DNA from: Phycisphaerales bacterium
GTDB lineage: Bacteria > Planctomycetota > Phycisphaerae > UBA1845
Direction of reading: 5' to 3'
NCBI GenBank assembly: GCA_003597935.1
Contig: QZJT01000102.1
Span: 1 to 54,731, forward strand
Length of the DNA stretch: 54,731 nucleotides
This document shows, in pieces, positions 7,043-15,409 of this stretch. The translations under genes were made by a program, and so were the position numbers. Within the stretch, counting starts at the first letter, position 1. Each line of letters begins with the position of its first letter. The notes below the pieces were generated by a model that was not told the origin of the DNA, ran no database searches, and saw nothing but the letters and a program-made list of their open reading frames with translations.

Positions 7043-7531
7043 CTAACGCGGCGCATCGGCGGCCTCTCCGCACTCCGGGCACTGACCGCTGACGTTGCCG
7101 CGCAGATCGTATCCGCACTCGCGGCAGTGGCCGGGCGGGACTGGGTCGCGACCGAAGAGGATGATCGTCGGGATCGCCGTGCCCAGAAGCGGAATCCATA
7201 GCGGGATGCGGTGCGGATGCCATGATCGAAGGGGGGCGGGGGAAGCGGCGTATGCAGGCGGCAGTGGATCTTCGCCCGAGGTTTGGGGAAGAAGATGAAA
7301 CGTGGGGACCGATCTTGCGCCGACGTGAAACGGTCCCTCCAGTCTCCATGGGAAGACCTCAATACAGCCCTCGGCGACTGCCAGGCTCCGTCGTCTGCAG
7401 GTGACGTAGGCATGGATCCAGCCACTGGCAACCCAAACTCCTGCGATCAACCCTGACACGGCGAGGCAGGTGCGCTTCAACCGGCGGCCAGACCAAACGC
7501 GGTTGGCCGACAAGCCTCTCTCGTTATTCAT
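7043..7531 (-). CDS. Membrane protein with C-terminal Cys4 ribbon
   Basis: 162 residues. A hydrophobic helix lies at about 20-40 ([20 protein letters not shown]) and another near 110-125 ([19 protein letters not shown]). The C-terminus is a compact zinc-ribbon-like motif [20 protein letters not shown], which I recall as common in planctomycete proteins. The ATG at 7531 overlaps the stop of the upstream AlbA/Schlafen gene (ATGA), so the two are probably translationally coupled. Function is unknown. Confidence 0.7.
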   Translation of the reverse strand: MNNERGLSANRVWSGRRLKRTCLAVSGLIAGVWVASGWIHAYVTCRRRSLAVAEGCIEVFPWRLEGPFHVGARSVPTFHLLPQTSGEDPLPPAYAASPAPLRSWHPHRIPLWIPLLGTAIPTIILFGRDPVPPGHCRECGYDLRGNVSGQCPECGEAADAPR

Positions 7532-8751
7532 CCGTTCAGCCACAGGCGCACCAGGAAGCTGTGCGGCTTGTCGACGAAATCCGGCTCCGTGCCGTTGTGC
7601 GCCTTCATGCCGGGGATGATCTTGCTGCGAATGCCCATGCCGCGATAGTCTACGTACTTGTAGTCCCGTAAGACGTTGACCAGGGTCTGGTTGCGGGCGT
7701 AGCGGAAGCCGGACTTCAGCGCCTCGACCGTGGCCGTGTTTGGAAGGCGGCCGGGGCTTTCGATTTCCAGCCGGTCCGAATAGAGGCACAAGCTGATGTC
7801 GGTGCCGACGATGCTGTAGTCCCTGTGGACCAGGGCGTTGACGATCGCCTCGCGGAGCACGTCGTGCGGATAGGCCGGCCGGTCGACGCGTTGACCGCCC
7901 GGGTCGATCCATGCCGTGCTGATCGTGTGGCGCCCGACAAAATAGAGCGATTCTTCCACCAGCCCGCCTGAGACGCGCCGTCCGTTGTGATCGAACAGCG
8001 GCGTCATCGGGCCGGCCAACTCTTCGTCCGCGCGGGCGGCGTAGTCCGCTCGCTCGCCCTGGTAGGCGATCGCCCGCACGCCGGATTGCGGCAGGAATCG
8101 CTTGGGATGTCGGCCGAACAGGAGCATTCCATCGACGGTGGCTGTGAGTTGACCGGAGGATTGCGTCATGAACTCGACGTTGCAGAGCAACCGCAGCCAT
8201 CCGGCGTCGTCGTGGTCGTCGGGACATTCCTGGGCTAACACGCGGGTGAAGTAATCGCGCAGGCGCGGCCGGTCCAGATCGCCCAGCCCGCTGCCGGGGA
8301 CGGGCTTGAGGCCATACTGAACGCGCCCGGCCGCCTGGAACATGCGTTCCAGTTCGTCCCGGCCGGCCTCCCGGCAGGTGCTTCCGACGCGGATGTAATA
8401 CGTCCGGCGGTCGTTGTGCAGCCGGGCGTACGGCTTGTCCGGACCGACCGGGACGCGGACCGCCAGCACGTCCTTACCCGGCGCCGCGTCCTTCACCCAC
8501 GTCAGGTACGGGATGATCGGCGGGTCGATCTTGCGCCGGCAGAGTTCAGCGATCCATTCCTCCAGCTTCGGGCGCGTCGTTCCCGCGATCGTCCCGTCGT
8601 CCTCGACCCCGAGGAGCACGACGCCCCCCTCCAGGTTGAGGAAGGAAACCAGTTCCCTGGCCAGCTCATGGTTCTGGACGGCGTCGGACTTGAACTCCAC
8701 GCCCGAGTCCTCGCCGCTCTCAATCAACTGGAACAGCTCGTCCGTACGCAT
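7528..8751 (-). CDS. AlbA_2/Schlafen-type putative regulator (RecG-like ATPase C-domain)
   Basis: 407 residues of the family often named putative DNA-binding or RecG-related transcriptional regulator. The N-terminal AlbA_2 domain covers about 10-130, with [40 protein letters not shown] and the ending [12 protein letters not shown]. The C-terminal half contains the GHKL-like box [20 protein letters not shown] (about 295-315) and a GMGIRSKI motif. The family is frequent in accessory regions and some members belong to defence or stress loci. No nuclease motif is visible. It is followed with overlap by the Cys4 membrane protein, an unusual partner. Confidence 0.85.
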   Translation of the reverse strand: MRTDELFQLIESGEDSGVEFKSDAVQNHELARELVSFLNLEGGVVLLGVEDDGTIAGTTRPKLEEWIAELCRRKIDPPIIPYLTWVKDAAPGKDVLAVRVPVGPDKPYARLHNDRRTYYIRVGSTCREAGRDELERMFQAAGRVQYGLKPVPGSGLGDLDRPRLRDYFTRVLAQECPDDHDDAGWLRLLCNVEFMTQSSGQLTATVDGMLLFGRHPKRFLPQSGVRAIAYQGERADYAARADEELAGPMTPLFDHNGRRVSGGLVEESLYFVGRHTISTAWIDPGGQRVDRPAYPHDVLREAIVNALVHRDYSIVGTDISLCLYSDRLEIESPGRLPNTATVEALKSGFRYARNQTLVNVLRDYKYVDYRGMGIRSKIIPGMKAHNGTEPDFVDKPHSFLVRLWLNG

Positions 8752-9293
8752 GGGCGACTACTCACAATCGGCCCGCAGGTCACCGCTCGGACATCATACC
8801 CGTCGTCGGCGGGGCTGTCCCGCCGGGGTGCGGCTGCAACGCGGACGCAGGGTGGTCGACCGATCCGCCCGGACGCCGCCAGGACGCCGATCGGTAGTTC
8901 GCCCCACGGGTTTCCCGCCGACGGCCGTTGACCAACGCTCCGGCGCGTTGCGGCGATACTTCCGAATCGGGTATGATCGGACTTCCGGTGCGCGTTCGAC
9001 GGTCGTTTGGCGTCGCCGTCGGGCGGTCGTCGGCGGCACAGGGTCGCCCCCCGCCCGCTATGGGGCTAGAATCGCAGGCGTTCCGGCGTCGGGCGGTCAA
9101 CGCCGCGCGGTTGCTGGTGCTCCGGGTCGTCAGGGGTGGATCAGCGGCGTACCGCCAGGGACGGGGAGGGTTCATCAGCGGAAGGCGTCGAGGGTGCGAC
9201 GTCAGCGGCGGGCGCAAGCGTGCGACGCTGGCGGCGACGACGTCGGGGCCCGGTCGGACGTGTTCGACGGGAGTGGTCGTGGGGAGGACCAGC
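8752..9293. other. Divergent intergenic region with a palindrome and weak promoters
   Basis: 542 bases between divergent genes. A perfect hairpin CGGCGGG-GCTGT-CCCGCCG lies at 8807-8825. A weak plus-strand promoter is TTGCGG (8948-8953), 18 bases, TATGAT (8972-8977). A TAGAAT at 9067-9072 is another -10 candidate. No gene is recognised. Confidence 0.4.
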
Positions 9294-10346
9294 ATGTGCG
9301 CTGTCACCTGTAGTCGTTGCTCGCCGCCCTGCGGGGCGGCCTGCCCGTCGCGCGCCCGCTCGGTGCGTCGCGGGGCGGCGCTGCTGGCGCTCTGCTGGGC
9401 GGCGGCTGGAGCAGGCCAGGCCCAGGGCCACATATTCATCTTCGGCAATCAGCGGGCCGGCGCCCCGGCCTGCGGCGACGGGGTGGGCTGGTACGTCGAG
9501 GCGTTCCACGCCATCCCCGAAGAGCACGCCGCCAACCTGCTGACGGCCGAACAGTACGCCGCCCAGCGGCAGCCGACGTTCACCTTCCGCGCCGACTACA
9601 TCGACTGGCCGATGGGGCCGACCGCCACCGACTTCGACACGGCCTTCGAGACGATGGGCGATTTCCTCAACGGCCACGTCCGCGACCTGTCCGACCCGAA
9701 CGCTCTCGACCTGCCCTTCGACAACTTCCTCCTGCGGGCGACCGGATACGTTTACATCCGCCTCCAGGACTCATCATACTATTTCGAGGAGCCTCCCCCG
9801 CCGATCTACTACGACATCGGCATGGTGACGTTCGACGGCGGGCGCGTGTTCATCGACCCGACGACGCTCTTCCGCATGTTGATCCCGGAGCCGCCGGAGG
9901 GCTTCATGTCGGACGATGCCGTATGTGATTTCCCCGGGCTGTATCCGTTGCAGGTGAACTACTTCCAGCACTATGACCCGGCCAACGAACACGGCGCCGA
10001 CCGGGCGGGCGTCGAGCTGCTCGCCTGCCGCACGGACGGACTGCCGCTTCCCAGCGGCGAGCACCTGCGCTTCCGTTGCCAGACGGGTCCGGGCTACGGC
10101 CTTCCCCCCGCCGCCATCTACCAGCCCGATCAGTTGGAGCCGGTCAAGGACGGCGATTTCGACGTGGACGGCGACGTGGATCTGAGAGACGTGAAATACT
10201 GGCAGGCGTGCTACACGGGTCCGGATTTCAACGGACGGATGAACTACGGCTGCACCGCCCTCGATTTCGACACCGACGACGACGTCGACCTGGATGACTA
10301 CGCTCATTTCATCGAGCAGTACACGGGGCCGAACGGATGCCAGTAA
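9294..10346 (+). CDS. Secreted protein with C-terminal dockerin-like repeats
   Basis: 350 residues from ATG 9294, preceded by GGGGAGGACC. An export signal is present (RRGAALLALCWAAAGAGQAQG, cleaved near AQA/AQG). The body is rich in Tyr, Phe and Pro (for example SSYYFEEPPPPIYYDIGMVT) and matches no family I know. The C-terminus holds two calcium-loop segments, DFDVDGDVDLRDVKYW and DFDTDDDVDLDDYAHF, spaced as in dockerin type I pairs and separated by a CYTG...GC loop. In planctomycetes such tails occur on many surface proteins with no cellulosome. The following cytochrome gene carries the same tail type, suggesting a common export or anchoring route. Confidence 0.75.
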   Translation: MCAVTCSRCSPPCGAACPSRARSVRRGAALLALCWAAAGAGQAQGHIFIFGNQRAGAPACGDGVGWYVEAFHAIPEEHAANLLTAEQYAAQRQPTFTFRADYIDWPMGPTATDFDTAFETMGDFLNGHVRDLSDPNALDLPFDNFLLRATGYVYIRLQDSSYYFEEPPPPIYYDIGMVTFDGGRVFIDPTTLFRMLIPEPPEGFMSDDAVCDFPGLYPLQVNYFQHYDPANEHGADRAGVELLACRTDGLPLPSGEHLRFRCQTGPGYGLPPAAIYQPDQLEPVKDGDFDVDGDVDLRDVKYWQACYTGPDFNGRMNYGCTALDFDTDDDVDLDDYAHFIEQYTGPNGCQ

Positions 10347-10353
10347 GAAATCG

Positions 10354-10390
10354 AAAGGGAGTAAGGGAGTAAGGGAAGAGCAGAAAGGGA
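10354..10390 (+). repeat. Partial GGGAGTAA octamer repeat
   Basis: AAGGGAGTAAGGGAGTAAGG and following GAAGAG lie between the dockerin-like gene and the cytochrome gene. The units match the purine arm of the foldback elements at 3041 and 53535, but the pyrimidine arm is missing. Confidence 0.7.
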
Positions 10391-10394
10391 ATAC

Positions 10395-12305
10395 GTGGCG
10401 GTACGTCCTTGGGGTTCTAAAACAGCGGCGAGCACGGTGCGTTCGACTCGTAAGAGAGCTTCCGTCCGCCTGTCCGTGGCCGTTTTTCTGGCGCTGGGCG
10501 GAGCGCTGGGGGTGGGGCAGTTCCGGTCGCCGCTGGCGGTCCAGCCGCTGCCCACCACGCTGGAGGATTTTTTCCAGGGCGGCAGCCAGCCGGAAGGTTA
10601 TGAGGGATTCCTCAGCAGCGCCAACTGCGGCGCCTGCCACGGCGGCGGCGATGACCACGACATCAAGCTCATGAAGCCCTGGCAGGGCAGCATGATGGCC
10701 CAGGCCGCCCGCGATCCGATGTTCTACGCCTGCCTGGCCATTGCCGAGCAGGACGCCCCCTTCTCCGGCGACCTGTGCATCCGCTGCCACGTGCCGCGGG
10801 CCTGGCTGATGGGCCGTTCGGACCCGCCCAACGGCTCCGAGATCAATCAGAGCGACCGCGACGGCGTCAACTGCCACTTCTGCCACCGCATGGTGGACCC
10901 GATCTACAAACCCAACGTCAGCCCGCCGGAGGACTACTTCATCCTCGAAAACCTCGAGACGCTCCCCGGCCCGCCGGGGGGGGCGAACTACGTGGCCGAT
11001 CCGTTCGACCGCCGCCGCGGACCGCGCCCGGACGTGGCCCCGCCCCATCCGCTGATCGTGGCCCCGTTCCACAAGGACGCCGCCCTGTGCGCCACCTGCC
11101 ACGACGTCAGCAACCCCGCCTTCACCCGCCAGCCCGACGATACCTACGTCGCCAACGCCTTCGGCGAACGTCATCCCACCGACAACAAGTACGACATGTT
11201 CCCGCTCGAACGCACCTACAGCGAATGGCTGGAAAGCGCCTTCGCCCGCGGCGGCATCGACATGGGCGGCCGCTTCGGCGGCAACCAGCCGGTGGTCAGC
11301 ACCTGCCAGGACTGCCACATGCCGTCGGTCGAGTCGAAGTCGTGCAACCTGCCGGACGTTCCGGTGCGCAACGACCTGCGGTCGCACGACTTCACCGGCG
11401 CCAACGCCTGGGCGCCGGACATGGTCGCCAACGTCTATGCGAATGAACTCGACGAGGACGCCCTGGCCGCGATGGAAGAGGGCAAGCGACGGGCGATCTC
11501 GATGGTGCAACGGGCGATCACGCTGGAAGTCGACCAGAGCGGCGACACGATCGTCGTCCGCGTCATCAACGAAACCGGCCACAAGCTGCCCTCCGGCTAC
11601 CCCGAGGGCCGGCGCATCTGGATCAACGTGCGTTTCTATGACGCATTCGAGAGGCTCATCCGCGAGATCGGCCATTACGACGACGAAACCGCCGAGCTGG
11701 ATCACGATGGGGCCAAGGTGTACGAGGCCGAACTGGGCGTCGACGAGGCGGTCTCCCGGCTGACCGGCGTGCCGGCAGGGCCGTCGTTCCACTTCGCCAT
11801 CAACAACGTGATCTACCGCGACAACCGCATCCCCCCGCGCGGGTTCACCAACGCCGGGTTCAAGCAGGTGCAGGCGATGCCGGTCGCGGCCGGGTACAGC
11901 GACGGTCAATACTGGGATGACACGCCGTTCACCATTCCGCTCGACGCCGTCCGGGCGGAAGTGCGCGTCATGTACCAGACCTCCAGCAGGGAATACATCG
12001 AGTTCCTGCGCGACGAGAACGTCACCAACGACGCCGGGCGGGTGCTGTACGAGCAGTGGCAGATCACCGGCAAATCGCCGCCCATCGAGATGGCGGCGCA
12101 GTCCCTGCCGCTGGAGGCCTTTCAGACCGGCGATTTCGACGGCAACCGCGTTGTAGACCTGTTCGACTACTCTTCTTTTGCCTCCTGCGCCGACGGCCCG
12201 CGGCAACGGGTACGCCCCGAGTGCAGGCCGGCCGACCTGGACGGCGATCGCGACGTGGACCTGGAAGACGTCACCCGTTTCCAGCGCCGGTTCGGGCAGG
12301 AGTGA
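10395..12305 (+). CDS. Exported multihaem cytochrome c with dockerin-like C-terminus
   Basis: 636 residues (GTG 10395; GTG 10437 gives a more typical signal peptide with SVAVFLALGGALGVG). Five CxxCH haem c sites are visible: CGACH (78), CIRCH (128), CHFCH (160), CATCH (232) and CQDCH (304). This suggests periplasmic or surface electron transfer, like the cytochrome c554/NrfA-type proteins. Residues about 370-560 form a beta-rich region with no haem site, containing INETGHKLPSGYPEGRRIWI, as in other large planctomycete cytochromes. The tail has two calcium-loop repeats, GDFDGNRVVDLFDY and DLDGDRDVDLEDVTRF. The redox partner is unknown. A cytochrome carrying a dockerin-like tail is unusual outside this phylum. 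Confidence 0.85.
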   Translation: MAVRPWGSKTAASTVRSTRKRASVRLSVAVFLALGGALGVGQFRSPLAVQPLPTTLEDFFQGGSQPEGYEGFLSSANCGACHGGGDDHDIKLMKPWQGSMMAQAARDPMFYACLAIAEQDAPFSGDLCIRCHVPRAWLMGRSDPPNGSEINQSDRDGVNCHFCHRMVDPIYKPNVSPPEDYFILENLETLPGPPGGANYVADPFDRRRGPRPDVAPPHPLIVAPFHKDAALCATCHDVSNPAFTRQPDDTYVANAFGERHPTDNKYDMFPLERTYSEWLESAFARGGIDMGGRFGGNQPVVSTCQDCHMPSVESKSCNLPDVPVRNDLRSHDFTGANAWAPDMVANVYANELDEDALAAMEEGKRRAISMVQRAITLEVDQSGDTIVVRVINETGHKLPSGYPEGRRIWINVRFYDAFERLIREIGHYDDETAELDHDGAKVYEAELGVDEAVSRLTGVPAGPSFHFAINNVIYRDNRIPPRGFTNAGFKQVQAMPVAAGYSDGQYWDDTPFTIPLDAVRAEVRVMYQTSSREYIEFLRDENVTNDAGRVLYEQWQITGKSPPIEMAAQSLPLEAFQTGDFDGNRVVDLFDYSSFASCADGPRQRVRPECRPADLDGDRDVDLEDVTRFQRRFGQE

Positions 12306-12428
12306 TCACCTCAGCCGTCGGCGTACTGAATCCCGCCCTCCGCAGTGCCGATAACCCCTTACCGTCCGGGATTCCGCCGTGCCGGCGCACGCGCGGACCG
12401 GTCGGCGTTCGCACGCACGGAGGCAGGG

Positions 12429-13076
12429 ATGACGGCCACGGCCACGCTGACGCGGGAACGCCCCTTCGTCCATGAGCGGGCGCTGTGCGAGTCGCAGCAC
12501 GTCGGCGCCGGTTCGCGCATCTGGGAATTCGCCCACGTGATGGAAGGCGCCCGGATTGGGGACGATTGCAACATCGGCGGAGGCGTTTTCATTGAAACCG
12601 GGGCGTCGCTGGGCGACGGCGTGATCGTCAAGAACCACGTCCTGATCTGGGACGGCGTGACGATCGAGGACCACGCCTTCATCGGTCCGGCCGTGGTCTT
12701 CACCAATGATCGCCAGCCGCGCAGCCGGTTTCTGCCCGAGGCGCGACGGCGCTACGAGCGGCGGGACACGTGGCTTGAACCGACCCTCATCCGCCGGGGC
12801 GCTTCCCTGGGCGCGGGCGCCATCATTCGCTGCGGTGTGACGGTCGGACGGTACGCCATGGTCGCAGCCGGGGCGCTGGTGACGCACGACGTACAGGACT
12901 ATCAGCTCGTGGTCGGCAGCCCGGCGCGGCCCTCGGGCTGGGTGTGCCGCTGCGGGACGGTCATGGACGGCTCGCTGGTCTGCCTGGACTGCCGGCGCTC
13001 CTATCAGCCGATCGATGGTTCGATCCGGCTACAACGCGACGGCGCTCCGGGCTTGCAGGGCGGGTATGAAGTCTGA
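12429..13076 (+). CDS. Hexapeptide-repeat acetyltransferase, WbpD/WlbB-like
   Basis: 215 residues from ATG 12429 with GGAGGCAGGG upstream. Left-handed beta-helix hexapeptide repeats run from about 22 to 165: GSRIWEFAHVMEGARIGDDC, GGGVFIETGASLGDGVIVKN and a later TLIRRGASLGAGAIIRCGVT. The loop FTNDRQPRSR is typical of the WbpD-type N-acetyltransferases that acetylate the 3-amino group of UDP-2-acetamido-3-amino uronic acids. The C-terminus has a small Cys4 ribbon (CRCG...CLDC), seen in some members. The dehydrogenase and aminotransferase expected for the same pathway follow at 14071 and 15410. Substrate assignment is by family and neighbours. Confidence 0.85.
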   Translation: MTATATLTRERPFVHERALCESQHVGAGSRIWEFAHVMEGARIGDDCNIGGGVFIETGASLGDGVIVKNHVLIWDGVTIEDHAFIGPAVVFTNDRQPRSRFLPEARRRYERRDTWLEPTLIRRGASLGAGAIIRCGVTVGRYAMVAAGALVTHDVQDYQLVVGSPARPSGWVCRCGTVMDGSLVCLDCRRSYQPIDGSIRLQRDGAPGLQGGYEV

Positions 13077-13131
13077 AATGGACGGCCGCAAGTCGCAGGG
13101 CGATGGCCTGAGAACGAAGAGCAACCCGGGA

Positions 13132-13174
13132 ATTCTTATTTCGTTATTCGCTATTCGTTATTCGCCATTCCCAA
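13132..13174 (+). repeat. Heptamer array ATTCGTT/ATTCGCT/ATTCGCC
   Basis: At least five consecutive seven-base units between the acetyltransferase and the glycosyltransferase genes, ending about 26 bases before the GTG start at 13200. Same family as 14020-14057 and 39352-39391. Confidence 0.8.
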
Positions 13175-13199
13175 CGCCTGGTGCGGTAGAGAAAACCGA

Positions 13200-13931
13200 G
13201 TGCTTCGCGTGTACAAGGGTCTGAGCATTATCGCCATGGCGCCGGCGTACAACGAGGCCGCCAAGATCGGCCTGGTGGTCGATCGGATGCCGCGCGACGT
13301 GGTCGACACCGTGCTGGTGATCGACGACGGCTCCACCGATGCCACGGCCGAGGTGGCGCGGGCGCACGGCGCCGAGGTGATCTCGATGGGCCGCGTCGCC
13401 GGGGTGGGGGCGGCCCTGCGGGCGGGGATCGAGCGCGGCCGGCGGACCGGACACCACGCGGCCGTCTTCGTGGCGGGCAACAACAAGGACGACCCGAGGG
13501 AAATCCCGGCGCTGTTGGACCCGATCTGCGACGACGGCTGCGACCTGGTCATGGGCTCCCGCTTTCTTGCCGGGGGGGGATATGGCGGCGACATGCCCCG
13601 GTACCGGCGCTGGGCGACCCGGCTGCACCCGTGGCTGATGAGCCGCTGCGTCGGCAAGCGCCTGACCGAGAGCACCAATGGGTTCCGGGCGTTCCGCCTG
13701 ACCCTGCTGGACGATCCGCGCATCGACCTGTCACAGCGGTGGCTGGACGGCTACGGCCTGGAGGTGTACCTGCTCTTCAAGGCGATCACGCTGGGCTACC
13801 GGCACACGGAAGTCCCCTGCACCAAGATCTACCCGCCGCGCCGGGTGGGATACACGAAAATGCGGCCGATCGTCGGGTGGTGGGACATCCTCAAGCCGGT
13901 GTGCGTGCTGGGGATGGGGCTGAAAACGTGA
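13200..13931 (+). CDS. Family 2 glycosyltransferase (polyprenyl-phosphate sugar type)
   Basis: 243 residues with a GT-A fold: MAPAYNEAAKIGLVVDRMP, VLVIDDGSTDATAEVA (nucleotide-binding DDGS), and GSRFLAGGGYGGDMPRYRRW. The usual DxD-containing block is replaced by FVAGNNKDDPREIP (about 93-105), keeping only the Asp-Asp-Pro end. This may be a subfamily variant or altered metal binding. There is no C-terminal membrane domain. GTG 13200 is the start. Lying inside the diacetamido-sugar gene set, it probably transfers a sugar during surface polysaccharide synthesis. Confidence 0.85.
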   Translation: MLRVYKGLSIIAMAPAYNEAAKIGLVVDRMPRDVVDTVLVIDDGSTDATAEVARAHGAEVISMGRVAGVGAALRAGIERGRRTGHHAAVFVAGNNKDDPREIPALLDPICDDGCDLVMGSRFLAGGGYGGDMPRYRRWATRLHPWLMSRCVGKRLTESTNGFRAFRLTLLDDPRIDLSQRWLDGYGLEVYLLFKAITLGYRHTEVPCTKIYPPRRVGYTKMRPIVGWWDILKPVCVLGMGLKT

Positions 13932-13936
13932 CGGAA

Positions 13937-14057
13937 GAGAATAGCGAATAGCGAATGACAAATGACAAATGGCGGACGACGAGCGTCGAAGTGCAGACAG
14001 GGGCCACCGGTAACTCTTAATTCGTTATTCGCCATTCGCCATTCGCCATTCTCCATC
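13937..14057 (+). repeat. Foldback heptamer element
   Basis: The left arm holds GAATAGC GAATAGC GAATGAC AAATGAC AAATGGC units. The right arm (about 14018-14057) holds ATTCGTT ATTCGCC ATTCGCC ATTCGCC ATTCTCC, the reverse complement type. About 45 unrelated bases lie between. It fills the gap between the glycosyltransferase and the dehydrogenase genes and could fold into a hairpin in the transcript. Confidence 0.85.
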
Positions 14058-14070
14058 ATTTGAGGTTTCT

Positions 14071-15216
14071 ATGTCTTCACAGATACGAGTCAACGTGATC
14101 GGCGCCGGGCGGTGGGGGCCGAACCTGATCCGGGCGTTCTTTAACCTGCGCGACGTGACCGTGGGCGTGGTGTGCGACCGGGACCCGGCCTGTCTGGACC
14201 GCGTCCAACATCGCTTTCGCCAGATCGAGATCACGGCCGATCCCGGCCGCGCCATCGACGACCGCAGGGCCGACGCCGTCGTGGTGGCCACGCCCGTCCA
14301 TACACACTACGAACTGGCAAAGGCAGCGCTGCAGGCCGGCCGGCACGTGCTGGTGGAAAAGCCGCTCTGTGGCAGCGTGGGCGAGTGCCGCGAACTGGAA
14401 TCCATGGCCGACGGCCGCGGCCGCGTGCTGGCGGTGGGGCACGTTTTTCTCTTCAACCCGGGCATCCGCAAGATCAAGCAGATCATCGACTCGGGCGAGC
14501 TCGGGCGCATCTATTACATTTATGCCACGCGCACCAACCTGGGGCCGATCCGCGACGACGTGAACGCCTGCTGGGACCTGGCCTCGCACGACCTGAGCAT
14601 CTTCCAGTACTGGCTGGGCGGCGGTCCGGAGTCGGTCACCGCCCAGGGGGCCAGTTTCCTGAACCGCGACGTACACGACGTGACGGTCGCGTCCTATCTC
14701 TACCCCGGCGGGGTCCTCGCGGCCGTCCACGCGAGCTGGCTGAACCCGCGCAAGGTGCGCGAGATCACCATCGTCGGCGACCGCAAGATGGCGGTGTGGG
14801 ACGACATGGCGGTCACCGAACCGGTGCGCCTCTATGATAAGTCGGTCGAGCCGTCGCGCGAGACGGTCTACGCCGACACGCTGGGCGCGTTCCAGACGAT
14901 CATCCGCGAAGGCGACGTGCTGATCCCCAAGGTCAGCGGCGGCGAGCCGCTGGCCCAGGAGTGCGCCCACTTCATCGAGTGCATCCGCACCGGACAGCGG
15001 CCCCTCAACAACGCGGCCATGGGAACCGACGTGGTCCGCGCCCTGGAGGCGACCGACGAATCGCTGCGCCGCCGCGGCGCGACGGTGGACATCGAGTCCG
15101 CGATGGAAACGCTGATCGCCGGTCCGGCAACCTGGCAACCCCGAGAGGTCCCGCGACGCGCCCTGGATCCGCAGCCGGCATACGCAGCAGCAGCGCCGCA
15201 GGGTGTAGGAGAGTGA
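14071..15216 (+). CDS. Gfo/Idh/MocA-family NAD-dependent sugar dehydrogenase, WbpB-like
   Basis: 381 residues. An N-terminal Rossmann fold begins VNVIGAGRWGPNLIRAFFN, and VVATPVHTHYELAKAALQAG and the signature VEKPL (95-99) follow. The C-terminal half has the catalytic-type motif CWDLASHDLSIFQYW (His within the active site) and the usual beta sheet. In the WbpB/WlbA branch the enzyme oxidises C3 of UDP-N-acetylglucosaminuronic acid, making the substrate for the aminotransferase encoded next. That assignment rests on the flanking WbpD- and WbpE-like genes. The stop codon lies inside an octamer repeat. Confidence 0.85.
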   Translation: MSSQIRVNVIGAGRWGPNLIRAFFNLRDVTVGVVCDRDPACLDRVQHRFRQIEITADPGRAIDDRRADAVVVATPVHTHYELAKAALQAGRHVLVEKPLCGSVGECRELESMADGRGRVLAVGHVFLFNPGIRKIKQIIDSGELGRIYYIYATRTNLGPIRDDVNACWDLASHDLSIFQYWLGGGPESVTAQGASFLNRDVHDVTVASYLYPGGVLAAVHASWLNPRKVREITIVGDRKMAVWDDMAVTEPVRLYDKSVEPSRETVYADTLGAFQTIIREGDVLIPKVSGGEPLAQECAHFIECIRTGQRPLNNAAMGTDVVRALEATDESLRRRGATVDIESAMETLIAGPATWQPREVPRRALDPQPAYAAAAPQGVGE

Positions 15217-15256
15217 GGGAATGTGGGAATGAGGGAATGAAGGAGTAAGGGAGTGT
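15209..15256 (+). repeat. Partial GAGGGAAT octamer repeat
   Basis: Units GAGTGAGGGAATGTGGGAAT and GAGGGAATGAAGGAGTAAGG, like the purine arm of the foldback elements. The dehydrogenase stop (15214-15216) lies within it. No pyrimidine arm follows; the 31-base repeats begin directly after. Confidence 0.75.
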
Positions 15257-15260
15257 GTGT

Positions 15261-15353
15261 AATCCGAACCGCGACCGTAAGGGAGCGGCCGAATCCGAAC
15301 CGCGACCGTGAGGGAACGGCCGAATCCGAACCGCGACCGTAAGGGAGCGGTCC
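15261..15353 (+). repeat. Three tandem 31-base repeats
   Basis: Units at 15261-15291, 15292-15322 and 15323-15353, each AATCCGAACCGCGACCGTRA followed by GGGARCGGYCG. They differ by one or two bases. A fourth copy, inverted and 27 of 31 identical, is at 41188-41218. The array lies 57 bases upstream of the aminotransferase ATG. Confidence 0.9.
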
Positions 15354-15409
15354 GTCAGTGGAACACGATTTCATACCAGCACGATTTGTCTTGTCCGGTG
15401 ACGCCTACC

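Noticed and set aside
9774-12206. Minus-strand open frame of about 810 codons
   Set aside because: Antisense to the five-haem cytochrome with its CxxCH motifs; no recognisable domain.
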